In this document: positions 31,986 to 40,364 of the stretch, in pieces | How the letters are laid out: the number at the start of each line of letters is the position of its first letter | Numbering within the stretch: the first letter of the stretch is position 1 | Assembly (NCBI GenBank): GCA_051654905.1 | Contig: JBOFYY010000156.1 | Coordinates: 274,134 to 338,133, forward strand | Reading direction: 5' to 3' | DNA length: 64,000 bases | Origin: JBOFIQ01 sp051654905 | GTDB taxonomy: Bacteria; Actinomycetota; Actinomycetes; Propionibacteriales; Propionibacteriaceae | Program-made: the position numbers and the translations under genes | Notes under the pieces: model-generated | What the model was told of the DNA's origin: nothing | What the model saw: the letters and a program-made list of their open reading frames with translations, nothing else | Database searches by the model: none

Positions 31986-33355
31986 CGTGGATTGTGAACC
32001 GGGTCAACAGCAACTTCGGTCTCAGTATCTCCACGTACAGCTACCACAGCTAGTCCTGCCATATCTCCGATAGGCGCGTTAAGAACAAAGCCTGCTGAGA
32101 CTTCTCCTGATTCCACAGATAAGCTCGCAATAACAACATCTGCGACGGGCACGTCTATCCAAGATGAAGATTCTGCTGGTACATCAAAAATTGCACGCCC
32201 CAGTTCTTTACCGTCTTTAGATCGATATATCACACCACCACGAGCAGGTTCATGAGCTGGGTTTCCAAAATGCAGCTTTGCAGTAGTTCCTTTTAATACC
32301 AATGGGATCTCAACTGCACCATTGAAAGAACGCGTAGCCGGAGATACTGCAAAATCTCCCTTCTCACCAGAGCGAGACAATACCGAAGCGACAATGGGCT
32401 GCTCTGAATGCAATCGTAGCGATACCAATTCATCCGCTAGGAATGCCCCGATATCGATAGTAGCTGTCGCTTCTGCCCCGATTGTCAAGCCAGCTGCTTG
32501 TTCAATAACTTTGACGCCTTTACTAGTTAGAAACTCTATCGATACGTCAGTAGAACGATTTCCTGGGTTTGTCAGCACTAATTGACGTTTTCCAGCACTA
32601 GTAGGAACTGCTGGAATAACTAGATCTTTAGCGATTAATGACTGCGGTATCAGGTCGGCTCCACGTCCTTGATCTTCCCCAGAAACATATTCCACCATAT
32701 GACCTTGCACTGCTACTCGTCCTTGCGAAGTCGTTATTCCAACTGTTATTGGATCAGATGAGTTAACTAAGGGCCCTAACGCAACTTTTGTGCTATCACC
32801 AGATTTAACCTCAACGCTACGACTTCCAGCAGCAATAAGACGACCTGCCACGCCATAGAAATTAAGATCAACTAAAGCTGTGCTCGCATCAGTATTAGTG
32901 AGGATCAGATTTGTTGCATGCGTTTGATCTGATGTCACACCAGCAATCCACGCTGCGCTAGCTGGACGCTCACATGAGCTTGCTTGTAAACCTCGTTCGA
33001 CTCCAGCTTCAGAGAGAACACCTACTCCACCACCGCCACTAGATTTAGCATCTATTTCAATAAGAACTGGAGTTTTAGTTGCCGTAAAGATATTAGCTGT
33101 CATCGGTGAAACAGCCGAACGAGATCCACTAGCAGAAAGTGAGGTAGTAGATACTTTCCCATTAGCGTTCCAAGCCACAATAGTTGAAGCTGCCTTAGCA
33201 TCATCGATAATAGGACACACCATACTTTGCGATACCTGAACGGTGACTGCTCGAGATTCTGCTTTTTGTCCTGGAAATAGCATTCCGGAAAAAGCTAATA
33301 CAACGACTGTTGTTCCTACAGTAATAACCCATCCAGCATTTTCTCGGATACTCAT
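31970..33355 (-). CDS. DUF5719 secreted or membrane-anchored protein
   Basis: The 461-residue protein has one N-terminal membrane segment (residues 9-29) and a long extracytoplasmic region of repeated beta-rich units of about 100 residues (for example TNLILTNTDASTALVDLNFYG and KRQLVLTNPGNRSTDVSIEF), resembling immunoglobulin-like modules. Its ATG overlaps the upstream glycosyltransferase by four bases, which implies a joint function at the cell surface. The family is found next to such glycosyltransferases in actinobacteria but has no assigned biochemical role. Confidence 0.8.
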   Translation of the reverse strand: MSIRENAGWVITVGTTVVVLAFSGMLFPGQKAESRAVTVQVSQSMVCPIIDDAKAASTIVAWNANGKVSTTSLSASGSRSAVSPMTANIFTATKTPVLIEIDAKSSGGGGVGVLSEAGVERGLQASSCERPASAAWIAGVTSDQTHATNLILTNTDASTALVDLNFYGVAGRLIAAGSRSVEVKSGDSTKVALGPLVNSSDPITVGITTSQGRVAVQGHMVEYVSGEDQGRGADLIPQSLIAKDLVIPAVPTSAGKRQLVLTNPGNRSTDVSIEFLTSKGVKVIEQAAGLTIGAEATATIDIGAFLADELVSLRLHSEQPIVASVLSRSGEKGDFAVSPATRSFNGAVEIPLVLKGTTAKLHFGNPAHEPARGGVIYRSKDGKELGRAIFDVPAESSSWIDVPVADVVIASLSVESGEVSAGFVLNAPIGDMAGLAVVAVRGDTETEVAVDPVHNPRQGIS

Positions 33356-36300
33356 ACCACTACCTCATCATTCATTCCAGCAGATCGACGCGCAAAAATT
33401 TCTGGGTTTCTACGATCTGCGCGCTGTATCGAGGGCATAGCTAATATGACAAGCGCGACTAGCCCCAAGCCTTGTAACCATACCCAGTAGGACGATGATT
33501 TCAATTCCCACTTTAATTCCCCGCTACCAGCTCCTAACATGAACCATGCTCGCTCGTCATCCTCGACTTCGATAGGTTCTAGTTTTTTACCATCTAGAGT
33601 TACATTCCATCGAGAATCCTGTGGTGCAGCTACTACGAGTTTTCGATTCTCGCTACCAGCAGTAATAGCAGTGCCATTAGCAGGAACCGCTACGGTTCCT
33701 TCTTGCGTGACAATCATTACTCGCGATCGCATATCGATGATTCGCCATACTCGACCATCACTATCAGCAGTCACTTGAGATATTCCTGGCAATGAACCAA
33801 CTGTTGCAATCACATCTTCGTTTGCATGTGTCAGAACTACGTGACCAACCCCCAAGGAAACTAACTCTTGGGTAAGTTCTTGATCTGGTCGACCTGACGT
33901 TAGATCAGCCACCACATTACGTAAACGCATTTCTAGCGTTGCGGCTGTTCCATAGGCTTCGCCCCGCTCAGTATCACCTAGTCTACTGCCGTCGTTTTCA
34001 GTAAAAGACCAAGAAGGAGCATCACCTGCTGCATCAATAGTCAACGTACGTAGCCCTTGGCTTGATGCTTGAGTTTGTCTGGCGAATGCTGGTATCTCAG
34101 CGAATGTTGTGCGATGCAGCAATCCTTCTCCTGCAAATACCCACCAACCAATACCAGCAATAGTAGCGATACTTCCTACAACTAATGCACCGATAGATGC
34201 TAGATGTAAAAACCCAAATGTCTTATCACCTAATGCACCCGCAATATAATCCCAGCCGTCTACCACCATGAAAATAAGTGCCGCGAACATTAGCATCAGC
34301 CAGGTACTAGCAGCAGGCCTGACTAGTTCTGCAATTGCGGGTACTTCTACGACGAATCTTGTCACTATGACAGCTAGAGCAAAACCTAGCAGTGCCAGCA
34401 ATGCCCAGCCTCGCGCTATGTGAGCACGCAGCACAAGAACAGTGCCTCCTAGCAAAATCATTCCACCAAAAAATACTATGGATAACCAAAACGGTGGCAG
34501 CCCAGCTCCCGGAGTTCTACCAATAAGCAGATCCAAAGTCGATACCTGAGATATATCTACCAAAGCCGGATCATAGCTGGTTATTAACCGTCCCGGATAC
34601 TTAATTAGCGTTGGAAGCCATGGCGAAAGTAACAGCACTGGCGTTAACAGAGCTATCGCTATAGGTAGCCAATATTTTCCTCGATTTCGCACCAAAAACA
34701 TAACGCTTAGCAATAATGCCACTCCCCACCAGAGCGGAGTGAACGATGCCAAAATCACAAGACATAAAGCCATTAGAAAGCCTTGCCGCAAGGACTCAAA
34801 ACCTGTCAGCTCTTTTCGATGCGATCTCAATACAATGGCACCCATAAAAGGCAAAACTATGGCAGTGATTATTACGCTCAGATCGCCTCTATTAACAGCT
34901 CCCAGAAGTACCGGGAGAAGACCATAAGCTAGCATTCCAATGATTTTAGCTCGATGATCTTCCACTATTTGACGTAAGAAGTTGTAGCCCGAAAGCATGG
35001 CAAGCGGAACCGCACCTAAAACGATGATCGTTACAAAAGCTTCAGGCTGCCCGAAAGTAAATAACGACAATAGCGACAATAAACCCAACCAAGGTGGCGC
35101 AATCATAGAGTTATCTCCTGGAATAGGAGCTACCCAATCATGTACCAATGTCCCAAGATTGTCTTGCACTGGAAGCAGATTAAGCGAGGTTAAATGCCCT
35201 AGCGCTAGAGCATTACGACCTGCAAAAAGTGTCGATAATATAACTCCACCAAAGATAATTACTGTAGGCATTACCCAAGAACGACGATGCCGATGCTGAT
35301 AGACACCATCGTCTTCATTGCTAGTCAGATCATCAATTGACGCATCAGTAGCGTCACCAAACAGGTTTACCCAAACATTTCCAAGCCGAGTGCGCAGATG
35401 CCCCCAAGATTTAACTATCCCTGCGAAGCGTCCTGGCCGGAGTTTCTGAGTCTCAATACGACTCTCTTTTGTACTTTCAATAGCAGCTATCCGCGCACGT
35501 AACGCATGGGCCTGTTGGGTTGATCCAATGAATATGCGTAAAGCTCGCATTTCATCTAATACTCGATCTGGTGCTTTACCCAATAAGAATCCACCAGCAC
35601 GCAATACTGCTGCAATCATTAATTTGATTGCTACCAGCGGACCTTGAATACCTGTTTTATGCGCTGCTACCAGCAACATGCCATAAGCTCTATCGCTGGC
35701 AGTAGGATCTGCGGCTAATCCCTTACGCAACCCGGCACGCCCAACTTGCCGATGGGTCATTTCTGCTTTCGGGCTGGTGGAAACTTTATAGCCAGCTAGC
35801 CGAGCTCGCCAGCACATTTCCACACCGTCGCGGAAAAGCGGTACGGCTTCGTCAAAGCCTTGAAGTTTTCGATAAACTTCTGTCGATAGCAACATGCCAC
35901 AGGTAGAAACTCCCAGTACCTGAGCAGGCTCGTGCTGACCTTGATCGATTTCTCCGGGCGACAACATAAGCTCTCGCTTGCCTGAGTCAGCAATAGAGAC
36001 ACCTAGCTCGCTAATCTGACGCCCTGCCGAACGACGACTTGGCTGTAAAAGTTTAGGACCAATAATGTCAAGGGTTCGATCTTGTCCGACGTGTACCAGC
36101 AATTGTTCAAGACAGGTAGGAGCTGCAACAGCATCATCTTGAAGAAGCCATAGCCACTGAGCTGAGTCAGTATCTTTACCTTGTTTAAGTACGCTTTCTA
36201 CTGCCGCACCAAATCCAGAACCAGCTTTACCTTTTATTACTTCATCAATAACACCTGCTGTTACTGCAGCAGAAAGAATGTCATAAGTCTTATCATCAGA

Positions 36301-36525
36301 GCCGTTATCAACTGCGATAATACGGTCTGGACTACGAGTCTGCGATGTTAATCCTGCTAATGCTTCAGGAAGCCATGCCTCGCCATTGCACGCTACGAGA
36401 ATCGCTAGCACTCGATCTAAAACTGGTTTTGGCTCACTATCATCAGCGTCTTCGTGCGCCCACGACCATAGATCCAGCGTAGGTTCAGCAGATGGCGGCA
36501 CAGTTATATCAGCATCGTCAAACAT
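33352..36525 (-). CDS. Large GT2 glycosyltransferase with polytopic membrane region
   Basis: The 1057-residue protein starts with a family 2 glycosyltransferase domain (residues 40-300): IAVDNGSDDKTYD, acidic metal site LLQDDAVAAPTCLEQ and the acceptor region LFRDGVEMCWRARLAGYK. A cytoplasmic linker to about residue 415 is followed by roughly 10-12 membrane segments (residues 420-790), an extracytoplasmic domain (about 800-1005) and a last membrane segment near residue 1020. This suggests transfer of a sugar to a lipid carrier followed by membrane transfer or export steps. It is coupled to DUF5719. Its ribosome site AGGA lies in the 3' arm of a hairpin. Confidence 0.85.
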   Translation of the reverse strand: MFDDADITVPPSAEPTLDLWSWAHEDADDSEPKPVLDRVLAILVACNGEAWLPEALAGLTSQTRSPDRIIAVDNGSDDKTYDILSAAVTAGVIDEVIKGKAGSGFGAAVESVLKQGKDTDSAQWLWLLQDDAVAAPTCLEQLLVHVGQDRTLDIIGPKLLQPSRRSAGRQISELGVSIADSGKRELMLSPGEIDQGQHEPAQVLGVSTCGMLLSTEVYRKLQGFDEAVPLFRDGVEMCWRARLAGYKVSTSPKAEMTHRQVGRAGLRKGLAADPTASDRAYGMLLVAAHKTGIQGPLVAIKLMIAAVLRAGGFLLGKAPDRVLDEMRALRIFIGSTQQAHALRARIAAIESTKESRIETQKLRPGRFAGIVKSWGHLRTRLGNVWVNLFGDATDASIDDLTSNEDDGVYQHRHRRSWVMPTVIIFGGVILSTLFAGRNALALGHLTSLNLLPVQDNLGTLVHDWVAPIPGDNSMIAPPWLGLLSLLSLFTFGQPEAFVTIIVLGAVPLAMLSGYNFLRQIVEDHRAKIIGMLAYGLLPVLLGAVNRGDLSVIITAIVLPFMGAIVLRSHRKELTGFESLRQGFLMALCLVILASFTPLWWGVALLLSVMFLVRNRGKYWLPIAIALLTPVLLLSPWLPTLIKYPGRLITSYDPALVDISQVSTLDLLIGRTPGAGLPPFWLSIVFFGGMILLGGTVLVLRAHIARGWALLALLGFALAVIVTRFVVEVPAIAELVRPAASTWLMLMFAALIFMVVDGWDYIAGALGDKTFGFLHLASIGALVVGSIATIAGIGWWVFAGEGLLHRTTFAEIPAFARQTQASSQGLRTLTIDAAGDAPSWSFTENDGSRLGDTERGEAYGTAATLEMRLRNVVADLTSGRPDQELTQELVSLGVGHVVLTHANEDVIATVGSLPGISQVTADSDGRVWRIIDMRSRVMIVTQEGTVAVPANGTAITAGSENRKLVVAAPQDSRWNVTLDGKKLEPIEVEDDERAWFMLGAGSGELKWELKSSSYWVWLQGLGLVALVILAMPSIQRADRRNPEIFARRSAGMNDEVVV

Positions 36526-36529
36526 GCAT

Positions 36530-36576
36530 TCCTCAGGTTTGGGATTAAAGGTTAGCTATCCCAGCTTACCTGAGGA
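36530..36576 (-). promoter_or_regulatory. Stem-loop between whiB and glycosyltransferase that contains the ribosome site
   Basis: Outer 9-bp arms (36530-36538 with 36568-36576, TCCTCAGGT/ACCTGAGGA) enclose a 5-bp inner stem (36540-36544 with 36559-36563). On the minus strand the 3' arm ends CCTGAGGA, 4 bases before the ATG at 36525, so the fold would hide the ribosome binding site. Confidence 0.55.
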
Positions 36577-36578
36577 GA

Positions 36579-36830
36579 TTAGATAGCGCGCTTTTTCAAC
36601 TTTCTACGCTCTCGCTCAGATAATCCGCCCCAGATACCGAAGCGCTCATCATTGGCTAATGCGTAGTCAAGACACTCTGAACGAACTTCACAGTTTTGAC
36701 AGACTTTTTTAGCTTCTCGGGTTGAACCACCCTTTTCTGGGAAGAAAGCCTCCGGATCGGTCTGAGAACATAAAGCCTGCTCTTGCCAAGCAAGAAGGCT
36801 ATCCTCATCCTCCAACCATGTCACCGTCAT
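36579..36830 (-). CDS. whiB2: WhiB-family Fe-S transcription factor, WhiB2-like
   Basis: The 83-residue protein has the four Fe-S ligand cysteines (ALCSQTD, then VCQNCEVRSEC), the turn GIWGGLSERER and a basic C-terminus RRKLKK. WhiB proteins bind a 4Fe-4S cluster and the primary sigma factor. Gene order (manB, DUF3499, zincin-like, whiB, manC) matches mycobacterial whiB2 (Rv3260c), a division and septation regulator. A longer frame exists, but ATG at 36830 has AGGAGG 7 bases upstream. It probably controls genes of cell division or envelope. Confidence 0.92.
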   Translation of the reverse strand: MTVTWLEDEDSLLAWQEQALCSQTDPEAFFPEKGGSTREAKKVCQNCEVRSECLDYALANDERFGIWGGLSERERRKLKKRAI

Positions 36831-37015
36831 CTTGTTCCTCCTCAGGTAGAGACAACCATACATATGGTGCCTCCTTATTTGGAAACTACATGACTGAAAT
36901 TACAACCTTGCAACTCCCATTACGTCAAGTCGATATCCAAAAAAGCAATCCGACACGCCGGAAGTAACACCCTCGCGTCACCCCAATTCTAAGAATCTTT
37001 CAGAAAACGAATTCC

Positions 37016-37702
37016 TCATGATCGATGCCATAACTCGCCACTAGCCTTTGCTGACGGTCCGTGTAAAGCATCCTCCCACACCGGATCACCGTTAGGAATT
37101 AAAATTTTCTTCTCTTCACTAAAATTATTCAACGGAGCTGAATCACGAGCTGCTTCTGCTGCGGTCCCCCACATCACACCGATAGCATCATCACGAGAAA
37201 CTTCCTCTTTATTCTCTGATGCCACTGGTTCTGAAATAGCAATAGCCTGACCAGAATCACGAGAGTTTGGAACTTTATTAGTCATCACCCAAAGGATATA
37301 TACAGCTCCTGATTTAAGAGCAACATCAGTGATTCCTCCCATAGCCTCCAAGATTCCAAAAAGGATTCCTTGTCCAGCTAACATGCCACCAATGAGAAAA
37401 ATTAGCGACAGTAGGGTGCCAATAGTAACGAATACCGCCCCAGCTATAGCAATCAACCGAGCATGTTTCGTAGGTTCCTTGGATAGAACGCACCACCCAA
37501 CTGCTAAGCAAATAACCAAAACAGAAGCTACTCCCATAAAGAGACCTCCTTCAGCACGCATTGCTGAAGATATCCCCTCTTTGGGAGAACGAATACTTAC
37601 TCGTACTACTGCGGCAATCGTATTAGCTGCCAAAACGATCAGAGCCAGCATCGCTAAATGTTCTCGATAGCGTTGTACTCGCTCAGTTATTGACTCTTTC
37701 AC
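37016..37702 (-). CDS. Hypothetical membrane protein, four membrane segments
   Basis: I do not recognise the 228-residue family. Four membrane segments are visible (residues 15-35, 50-70, 82-108 and 112-140), followed by an 85-residue acidic cytoplasmic tail ending near WEDALHGPSAKASGELWHRS. The start overlaps the manC stop by four bases, so it is translationally coupled to GDP-mannose synthesis. A link to envelope polysaccharide is plausible but unproven. Confidence 0.72.
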   Translation of the reverse strand: MKESITERVQRYREHLAMLALIVLAANTIAAVVRVSIRSPKEGISSAMRAEGGLFMGVASVLVICLAVGWCVLSKEPTKHARLIAIAGAVFVTIGTLLSLIFLIGGMLAGQGILFGILEAMGGITDVALKSGAVYILWVMTNKVPNSRDSGQAIAISEPVASENKEEVSRDDAIGVMWGTAAEAARDSAPLNNFSEEKKILIPNGDPVWEDALHGPSAKASGELWHRS

Positions 37703-38778
37703 TGATATTGCCTCCCCGCTTTTTTATCAACCTCTGCAACCAATTGCTTCACAGACTGGCTTTTTTCTAGCGGCACAATCATCGTTACTGAATCAGTGTG
37801 AACTACAACCATATTTTTAATCCCTGATATAGCAACCATATGACCGTTTGTACTCCGGTTAATCACAAGATTTCCGCTAGCATCCAGAACCGTCACCAAC
37901 CCTTCGCAGATATTATCTTCACCTTCGCTATGTAGTTGTTCTGCTAACGTCGCAAAATCTCCAACATCATGCCATTCGATAGGTAATGCAACTGCCCGTA
38001 CATGAGCGCTTCCTCTACCTTGGCTAACCGGCTCCATAAGACCAAAATCAACAGATGTCTTAAACAGCTTCGGGAAAATATCTACTACTTTCTCCGGATC
38101 CTCTACTATTTCTTGGATCGAAGCATGTGTTTGCGGAAGCAATAGCTCTACCTGATGTAATAACGTTTTCGCTCGCCAGACAAACATTCCTGAGTTCCAC
38201 CAATATTCTCCAGAACTCACATATTGCTGAGCTGTCTGTAGATCTGGTTTCTCTTTAAACTCCGTCACAACACATGCTGTTTCGAACCCAGCGACTGCAT
38301 CGCTACGGTGCAAATAGCCATAACCAGTAGCAGGTTCGTCTGGAACCACCCCAAACGTAACTAATGCTTCTTCATCAGCTTCAGCAACTCGATAAGCTTC
38401 ATCAAGCGCTGCAACAAAAGCCTCTTTGGGATTTATAAGCGCATCAGCAGTTGTCATCGCAATTACAGCATCTTCATCACGACTAGCAATTACAGCCGCC
38501 GACCAAGCACAAGCGTTAAGAGAATCTCGCCCAGTTGGCTCTCCTAGCAAATTCTCTTTCGGTAGTTCTGGGAACTCCGCAATAACCGCATCGAGATATG
38601 CCGCACCAGTGCAAATCAGAATATTTTCATCGGGAACAACTCCTTGTACCCGTTCATAGGCGATCCGCAGTAGCGACTTACCTTCAAATAACGTCAAAAG
38701 CTGTTTAGGCATACCTTGACGCGATAGCGGCCATAGCCGCGTCCCCGAACCACCTGCCATGATGACGACATAACGCAT
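37699..38778 (-). CDS. manC: Mannose-1-phosphate guanylyltransferase
   Basis: The 359-residue nucleotidyltransferase makes GDP-mannose from mannose-1-P and GTP. It has VVIMAGGSGTRLWPLSR (residues 4-20), PKQLL, the central EFKEKPDLQTA and YWWNSGMFVW, and a C-terminal left-handed helix-like region. A longer frame reaches 38838, but ATG at 38778 gives the family N-terminus and has TACTCT 6 bases upstream. It starts 30 bases from the divergent TIGR03089 gene. Position matches mycobacterial Rv3264c. Confidence 0.94.
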   Translation of the reverse strand: MRYVVIMAGGSGTRLWPLSRQGMPKQLLTLFEGKSLLRIAYERVQGVVPDENILICTGAAYLDAVIAEFPELPKENLLGEPTGRDSLNACAWSAAVIASRDEDAVIAMTTADALINPKEAFVAALDEAYRVAEADEEALVTFGVVPDEPATGYGYLHRSDAVAGFETACVVTEFKEKPDLQTAQQYVSSGEYWWNSGMFVWRAKTLLHQVELLLPQTHASIQEIVEDPEKVVDIFPKLFKTSVDFGLMEPVSQGRGSAHVRAVALPIEWHDVGDFATLAEQLHSEGEDNICEGLVTVLDASGNLVINRSTNGHMVAISGIKNMVVVHTDSVTMIVPLEKSQSVKQLVAEVDKKAGRQYQ

Positions 38779-38784
38779 AACACC

Positions 38785-38790
38785 AGAGTA
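38785..38790 (-). promoter_or_regulatory. Leaderless -10 element of manC
   Basis: TACTCT on the minus strand, 6 bases before ATG at 38778. The divergent -10 lies 6 bases away. Confidence 0.6.
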
Positions 38791-38796
38791 GAGCGT

Positions 38797-38802
38797 TAGG
38801 GT
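38797..38802 (+). promoter_or_regulatory. Leaderless -10 element of TIGR03089 gene
   Basis: TAGGGT ends 6 bases before ATG at 38809. Its -35 must lie in or next to the manC coding region. Confidence 0.6.
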
Positions 38803-38808
38803 TAATAC

Positions 38809-39459
38809 ATGGTGGATCCCCTCGCGCTTCTTCAACATCGTGTCCGCACTAATGGCGGCGCCCCGCTTTTAACTTGTTACAGCCTCGCCAGCGGTTCTCG
38901 AATCGAACTTTCAGCACGCACTGTAGCGAATTGGGCAGATAAAATTTTTTGGGCGTTAGAAGATGCCGATGTAGAACCTGGCGATGTTGTCTCCCACCGG
39001 CTATTGGCATCTCACCCAACATCATGGGGGCCACTAGTTTGGGCATTAGGAATCTGGCAACGTGGCGCCACTATCACTTTTGACCCTCATCAGGCTGACA
39101 TCACTATTGACGAACCTGGATCAGCCGCAGACCTTCATTGTTCGCTACACCCATTAGGACTTGGCAGCGATGTCTTAGCATTCCCCGATCTACATGCACG
39201 AGAACCTCTTGCCAATGAAGCCTTAGTAGGTATCACTTGGCAAGATATTTCGATCCCACAACAAACTGGACGCCAGCTCGTAGTCCCTCAGAATGACCCT
39301 TGGAAAACTGTAATTAAAGGGCTTCTCGTTCCTTTAGCTAACCAAAGCTCCGTAGTTCTTCTTGATGCTAATCCTAGCTCTGACCAAACAGAACAAATCG
39401 CACAATCAGAGCATTGCAATTTATCAAATTTCCATGACGACGCTTGCCCTCTAGACTAA
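38809..39459 (+). CDS. TIGR03089 family protein
   Basis: The 216-residue protein resembles the N-terminal part of AMP-binding (acyl-CoA ligase) enzymes (IELSARTVANWADKI, GALGIWQRGATIT-like stretch), but lacks the phosphate-binding loop and C-terminal domain. This is the recognised actinobacterial TIGR03089 family located near manC and LCP genes. It is unlikely to be an active ligase. Function unknown; the position suggests an envelope role. Confidence 0.82.
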   Translation: MVDPLALLQHRVRTNGGAPLLTCYSLASGSRIELSARTVANWADKIFWALEDADVEPGDVVSHRLLASHPTSWGPLVWALGIWQRGATITFDPHQADITIDEPGSAADLHCSLHPLGLGSDVLAFPDLHAREPLANEALVGITWQDISIPQQTGRQLVVPQNDPWKTVIKGLLVPLANQSSVVLLDANPSSDQTEQIAQSEHCNLSNFHDDACPLD

Positions 39460-39489
39460 AGAACCCTAGAAAACCTTGAGGAGAAAAGC

Positions 39490-40344
39490 ATGTCTGATAC
39501 CGCACCACTACCCCCTGCCCAGATGGTGCAGACGGCTATTGATACGGCAACGGCAAAAGCAACTAGTCCTCTTGCCAAGTCTTTTCTGTTAGCAGTTACC
39601 GCAGGGGCCTTCATCGCCATCGGCTTTGCTTTCTACATCACAAGTCAAATAGGTGCCGAAAAACTTCCTTATGGCGTCGCCAAAGTTATGGGAGGTCTTG
39701 TTTTCTGCACCGGGCTCTTACTTGTAGTATTAACCGGAGCCGAACTCTTTACTTCATCGACGCTATCAATTACCGCAAAAATAGCCGGAAAACTTTCTTG
39801 GTCACAAGTTCTTAAAAATTGGGGAATTGTTTATCTTGGCAACTTTATTGGCGCTCTTACAATGATCGCCATCTTCTGGTTTGCTGGAACTTGGAAAAAT
39901 GCTAATGGCGCATGGGGTGCTATCGTTACAAAAACCGCTAACTATAAATGCGGACATTCTCTAGTAGAGGCATTTTTTTTGGGAATACTGTGCAATATCT
40001 TAGTATGTTTAGGCGTTTGGGTTACTTATGCTGGACGTACTGTCATAGATAAAATTGCAGCATTCATTCTTCCAATTACCATGTTCGTAGCAACTGGCTT
40101 TGAACACTGCGTCGCCAATATGTTCCTTATCCCTTTTGGACTCTTAATCAAGCAAGCCGCCCCCGCAGCTTTCTGGACCCATGCCGAAATTGATCCGGCA
40201 ACACTATCGCATCTTTCTTGGTCAGATTTCCTACTCGGTAATCTAATTCCAGTTACCTTCGGAAACTTGGTAGGTGGAGCTATTTTTATTGGCCTGCTCT
40301 ACTGTCGCATCTACCATGTCACTCCCCACAAGGAAAACCACTGA
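39490..40344 (+). CDS. Formate/nitrite transporter family channel
   Basis: The 284-residue protein has six membrane segments and FNT hallmarks: VVLTGAELFTSSTLSI near residue 82, NWGIVYLGNFIGAL near residue 117, a CNILVCLGVW segment near residue 165, GFEHCVANMFLIP near residue 198 and NLIPVTFGNLVGG near residue 254. The family conducts formate, nitrite, lactate or hydrosulfide; the sequence alone does not choose. GAGGAG precedes the ATG. No formate-lyase or nitrite gene is adjacent. Confidence 0.92.
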   Translation: MSDTAPLPPAQMVQTAIDTATAKATSPLAKSFLLAVTAGAFIAIGFAFYITSQIGAEKLPYGVAKVMGGLVFCTGLLLVVLTGAELFTSSTLSITAKIAGKLSWSQVLKNWGIVYLGNFIGALTMIAIFWFAGTWKNANGAWGAIVTKTANYKCGHSLVEAFFLGILCNILVCLGVWVTYAGRTVIDKIAAFILPITMFVATGFEHCVANMFLIPFGLLIKQAAPAAFWTHAEIDPATLSHLSWSDFLLGNLIPVTFGNLVGGAIFIGLLYCRIYHVTPHKENH

Positions 40345-40364
40345 TCCTTAATTTTTGAAGGATT
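40343..40364 (+). terminator. Short hairpin between channel gene and LCP gene
   Basis: A 7-bp stem GATCCTT/AAGGATT (40343-40349 with 40358-40364) with a T-rich loop spans both convergent stop codons. It is weak. Confidence 0.45.

Noticed and set aside
36541..36563. GGTTAGCTATCC in the whiB hairpin and TGTTAGCTAACA before the MFS gene resemble half of an iron box
   Set aside because: Both lack the central base of the DtxR/IdeR site and match poorly outside the core; the palindromes are even-length.
38779..38838. Twenty-residue N-terminal extension of ManC
   Set aside because: It overlaps the TIGR03089 gene and has no promoter or ribosome site, whereas ATG 38778 fits the family and the leaderless spacing.
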